A DNA stretch of 64,000 nucleotides from Nitrospirota bacterium (GTDB lineage Bacteria > Nitrospirota > Thermodesulfovibrionia > Thermodesulfovibrionales > JdFR-85), in the NCBI GenBank assembly GCA_015492645.1, contig WGER01000029.1, positions 36,244 to 100,243 of the forward strand, given 5' to 3'. The translations under genes were made by a program, and so were the position numbers. This document shows, one piece after another, positions 63,119-64,000 of the stretch. The stretch's first letter is position 1. Each line of letters starts with the position of its first letter. The notes beneath the pieces were generated by a model. The model searched no databases, was not told where the DNA came from, and saw only the letters and a program-made list of their open reading frames with translations.

Positions 63119-63332
63119 CTGCTACCTCAAAAGGAGATATGTATATATCCTCTTTTAACCTTTCTTTGATTTCTTCAGGTGAGGCATGTTCAAAAAACAG
63201 AGTTACCGCCTCTTCTAAATTCTTCTTTGCTTCTTCAATAGAATGTCCCTGGCTTGCTATGTCCAGTTCTGGACATAAAGCAACAAACATGTCTTCTTCT
63301 TTTTGAATTATGGCTGTAAACCTTTGCTTCAT
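62970..63332 (-). CDS. hicB: HicB antitoxin with lost stop codon (extended C-terminus)
   Basis: 120 residues from ATG 63332. Residues 1-73 are a normal HicB: FTAIIQKEEDMFVALCPELDIASQGHSIEEAKKNL to YISPFEVAVA. Relatives end just there, with the stop overlapping the hicA start. Here the codon at 63111-63113 is CAA instead of TAA, so the frame runs 47 more residues through hicA in another phase, giving a non-family tail. One substitution explains this. The tail may impair or not affect the antitoxin. Confidence 0.8.
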   Translation of the reverse strand: MKQRFTAIIQKEEDMFVALCPELDIASQGHSIEEAKKNLEEAVTLFFEHASPEEIKERLKEDIYISPFEVAVAQTENSVWEGSLQDTSKIWLQGNKTKRKPYSNAKTNGEKHHNRSSTRP

Positions 63333-63392
63333 AACAAATACTAACCTATAAACCTTTTGGTATGCAAGTGCCAGCAATGATGCCTTTTGTTT

Positions 63393-63459
63393 TTATAACA
63401 TTGAACTCACCTGCCGAAAATGCGAGAGCATTTTCGGCAGGTGTAGCGGTTCGTTAGAG
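63393..63459 (-). other. attC-like site 3 with perfect 16-base stem
   Basis: On the minus strand the left box is CTCTAAC (63453-63459) after the stop of the 75-residue gene, and the right end is GTTATAA (63393-63399). Between them CACCTGCCGAAAATGC and GCATTTTCGGCAGGTG pair perfectly with loop GAGA. There is no bulged base, so recombination polarity would be less defined. It could double as a terminator. Confidence 0.5.
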
Positions 63460-63460
63460 T

Positions 63461-63688
63461 TTAGGTTTTTATATATTCTTTCTCTATTTTCTCTTTTGCA
63501 CCTGATGGAACCTCTATTGATACAAAATATTCTTCAGGATATAGATAGTCTTCTCCGCTTTCATCTATAATCCTGATATATCCTTCCATTTCATCTTCTT
63601 TAATCACAGGATAAATCTTCCATTTCTCCAGAGATGCTGGATATTCTTTATTTTCTATGCATAATACAAATTTGCCTATTCTTCTCAT
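63461..63688 (-). CDS. small conserved hypothetical protein (cassette gene)
   Basis: 75 residues, acidic: RIGKFVLCIENKEYPASLEK, then a block with IRIIDESGEDYLYPEEYFV. I recall similar small proteins with the IDESGEDYLYP block in many environmental genomes, with no known function. Its ATG overlaps the stop of the broken gene upstream (ATGA), so the pair was once translated together. It ends just before attC-like site 3. Confidence 0.65.
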   Translation of the reverse strand: MRRIGKFVLCIENKEYPASLEKWKIYPVIKEDEMEGYIRIIDESGEDYLYPEEYFVSIEVPSGAKEKIEKEYIKT

Positions 63689-63924
63689 AATTTTTCTAAA
63701 ATCCTTTTGATCTTAAATTCCTTCTACTCAATTCCATGTGCCTCATACCAATGTATTTCCGCTCAGTAAATCTGACCACTCCTTAGTTTTATTTTAGCAG
63801 TTCCTTTAAGTTTTCGCCATCTACCTTTGCCATAAATTCTTTCAAGTCTTCTTAATTGACGGATAGACTTGCCAACAGCAATTGTTTCTATATTTTCAAT
63901 CTTTCCAATTATTTCAAAATACAA
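63685..63924 (-). pseudogene. broken cassette gene with two in-frame stops
   Basis: Starting with TTG at 63922-63924 the frame encodes YFEIIGKIENIETIAVGKSI...GKGRWRKLKG, then TGA (63763-63765), AEIHWYEAHGIE, TAG (63724-63726), KEFKIKRILEKL and a final TGA. The HWYEAHG and KIKR blocks after the stops keep the same frame and match a small conserved family, so the gene was intact until two nonsense changes. Stop suppression cannot be ruled out. It overlaps the next gene by four bases. Confidence 0.65.
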
Positions 63925-63965
63925 ATATGGTCATGCTCCCTTGTTTACCTTTATTTTTTAAATAT

Positions 63966-64000
63966 CTCTAACGGTCAACATCAGCGGCGGCGCGGCTTCC
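63966..64000 (-). other. attC-like site 4, cut by the window edge
   Basis: The right box GTTAGAG (63966-63972) preceded on the minus strand by GATGTTGACC and a GC-rich GCCGCGCCGCCGC segment resembles the right half of an attC site. The rest lies beyond position 64000. It would separate the broken cassette from the next one towards the integrase side. Confidence 0.45.

Noticed and set aside
63763-63765. In-frame TGA as a selenocysteine codon
   Set aside because: A second in-frame stop (TAG) follows 12 codons later and no stem-loop typical of a bacterial SECIS is evident just after the TGA; pseudogene is simpler.
1-64000. CRISPR array or cas genes
   Set aside because: No set of regularly spaced direct repeats with unique spacers and no Cas-like protein was seen on either strand.

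Overview
The window comes from an anaerobic, sulfur-metabolising, acetyl-CoA-pathway bacterium with a Gram-negative envelope. The evidence is a complete dsrMKJOP set with dsrC, a complete CODH/ACS methyl and carbonyl branch, a four-subunit 2-oxoacid:ferredoxin oxidoreductase, the futalosine menaquinone genes mqnE/mqnC, and BamA/Skp/LpxD/LpxA/LptE genes. The combination resembles sulfate-reducing Nitrospirota (Thermodesulfovibrio-like) or a Desulfobacterota lineage. No rRNA is present, so the phylum is only an inference.

Layout. 1-7.75 kb (minus strand): one tight run rseC-like > EF-G-like > HD hydrolase > M16 peptidase > cdaA > cdaR > glmM > comEC (cut by the window edge). 7.75-8.24 kb: a gene-free stretch with an extended -10 promoter and several nested inverted repeats, a candidate structured RNA on the plus strand. 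8.24-25.03 kb (minus): a long run acsE > acsD > acsC > acsB > cooS/acsA > nuoE > nuoF > extra Fe-S protein > nuoG > porG > porD > porA > porB > mglB > mglA. It makes acetyl-CoA from CO2 and methyl-THF, carboxylates it to pyruvate, and places an NADH/ferredoxin module between the two. 25.3-30.6 kb (plus): mqnE, mqnC, PhoU-like, radical SAM, PGPGW membrane protein, lptE, holA, converging on rpsT and an ASCH/winged-helix gene. 32.1-39.5 kb (plus): outer-membrane run bamA-skp-lpxD-fabZ-lpxA-lpxI-HAD-nfo. 39.5-46.1 kb (minus): dsrC > RsbRD-domain gene > dsrM-K-J-O-P, with a Cys-rich protein upstream. 46.5-49.5 kb (minus): two threonine-synthase-like genes flanking a NIL-domain protein and a MoaD/ThiS-type sulfur carrier whose diglycine is masked. 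49.6-59.9 kb: CBS protein, YchF-like GTPase, folP/ftsH, a 15-haem cytochrome c, zinc-ribbon/larB, hypD/hypF, then tRNA-Cys and tRNA-Gly.

60.4-64 kb is different. It is visibly AT-richer, starts with a hairpin-rich repeat element, and then holds an array of small minus-strand genes (TPR protein, unknown protein, ParE-type toxin plus antitoxin, HicAB, small unknowns). These are separated by sites with the architecture of integron attC sites. Two are nearly identical and carry a single bulged base in the stem. This looks like the distal end of a chromosomal integron cassette array (or an integrase-less cluster), with any integrase expected beyond the right edge.

The most interesting points are: the cassette array, including a HicB antitoxin that has lost its stop and a cassette gene with two in-frame stops; a dispersed short element whose ends match the attC right end; the candidate structured RNA at about 7.83-8.21 kb; the masked sulfur-carrier/ThrC-like cluster; and three genes (hypF, the 15-haem cytochrome, mqnE) whose promoters or upstream tRNA imply leaderless or near-leaderless mRNAs.
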